Shown here piece after piece: positions 63,919 to 64,000 of a stretch of 64,000 nt of DNA (position 1 is the stretch's first letter; the number at the start of each line of letters is the position of its first letter). The notes under the pieces were generated by a model. The model searched no databases. It had not been told where the DNA came from and was given only the letters and a program-made list of their open reading frames with translations. The stretch comes from Dendrolimus kikuchii (lineage: Eukaryota > Arthropoda > Insecta > Lepidoptera > Lasiocampidae). A program made the translations under genes and the position numbers. Where the stretch lies: positions 4,373,001 through 4,437,000 of the forward strand of contig CM034415.1 in NCBI GenBank assembly GCA_019925095.2, read 5' to 3'.

Positions 63919-64000
63919 TACATACATATATAACTTCACGCCAGTTCCCTTGCGGGGTAGGCACGAACAACAGAGCGCCATTTAGGCCCATTCTTACACA
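63919..64000 (-). mobile_element. RTE-type LINE 3' end running off the window
   Basis: Tail (CATA)n then 'aacttcacgccagttccctt' and 'ggcacgaacaacagagcgcc', the last about 25 codons of the family; continues beyond 64000. Confidence 0.85.

Overview
This window reads as nuclear DNA of a moth or butterfly (Lepidoptera). The host background is AT-rich and intron-containing. It is crowded with repeat types typical of that order: an R1-clade LINE, RTE-type LINE ends with (CATA)n tails, CR1-type ends carrying the 'agcgataagaccgcc' hairpin, Helitrons ending 'gtcgcgggc...CTAG', a tRNA-headed SINE, a mariner, Tigger-like and hAT-like DNA elements, and a solo LTR. There is no bacterial-style gene order and no operon. 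Family labels such as 'SINE-A' are invented here for bookkeeping.

Host genes. The only convincing host coding sequence is three minus-strand exons of group III (bee-venom-type) secretory phospholipase A2. They are an upstream exon at 34430-34822, a catalytic exon at 32056-32253, and a second, diverged catalytic exon at 14509-14733. All three are bounded by phase-2 splice sites. They come either from two tandem paralogues or from one locus with duplicated catalytic exons. About 30.3-34.9 kb, around the first two exons, is nearly free of transposons.

Layout. 0-9 kb: an RLE-type (R2-superclade) LINE 3' end, a 132-bp minisatellite, an RTE copy, two Tigger-like elements with nested SINEs, and a long TA/TG microsatellite. 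9-20 kb: a MITE pair, a Jockey-clade RT fragment, phospholipase exon B, TA-rich repeats, and Jockey, RTE and Helitron pieces. 20-22 kb: a foldback element, a 26-bp palindromic satellite, and a diverged RLE-LINE end. 22.35-28.86 kb: a GC-rich R1-clade LINE with two uninterrupted ORFs (781 and 1050 aa) joined by TAATAATG. 29-35 kb: SINE, RTE and RLE-LINE ends, then the host exons. 35-45 kb: nested LINE, SINE and Helitron insertions, many with target-site duplications that give their order of arrival. 45-52 kb: a solo LTR and its decayed relative, and a mariner with its frame kept but four stop codons. 53-64 kb: a hAT-like composite, CR1 ends, a 9-bp minisatellite, a MITE, and further RTE copies running off the right edge.

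The most informative observations are: the intact R1-clade element with a stop-start arrangement like the coupling signal described for SART1; the 3' tail shared by SINE-A and a Jockey-clade LINE; SINE-C, one head with two unrelated 3' tails; the equivalent-phase duplicated catalytic exons; and several insertions dated by perfect target-site duplications.
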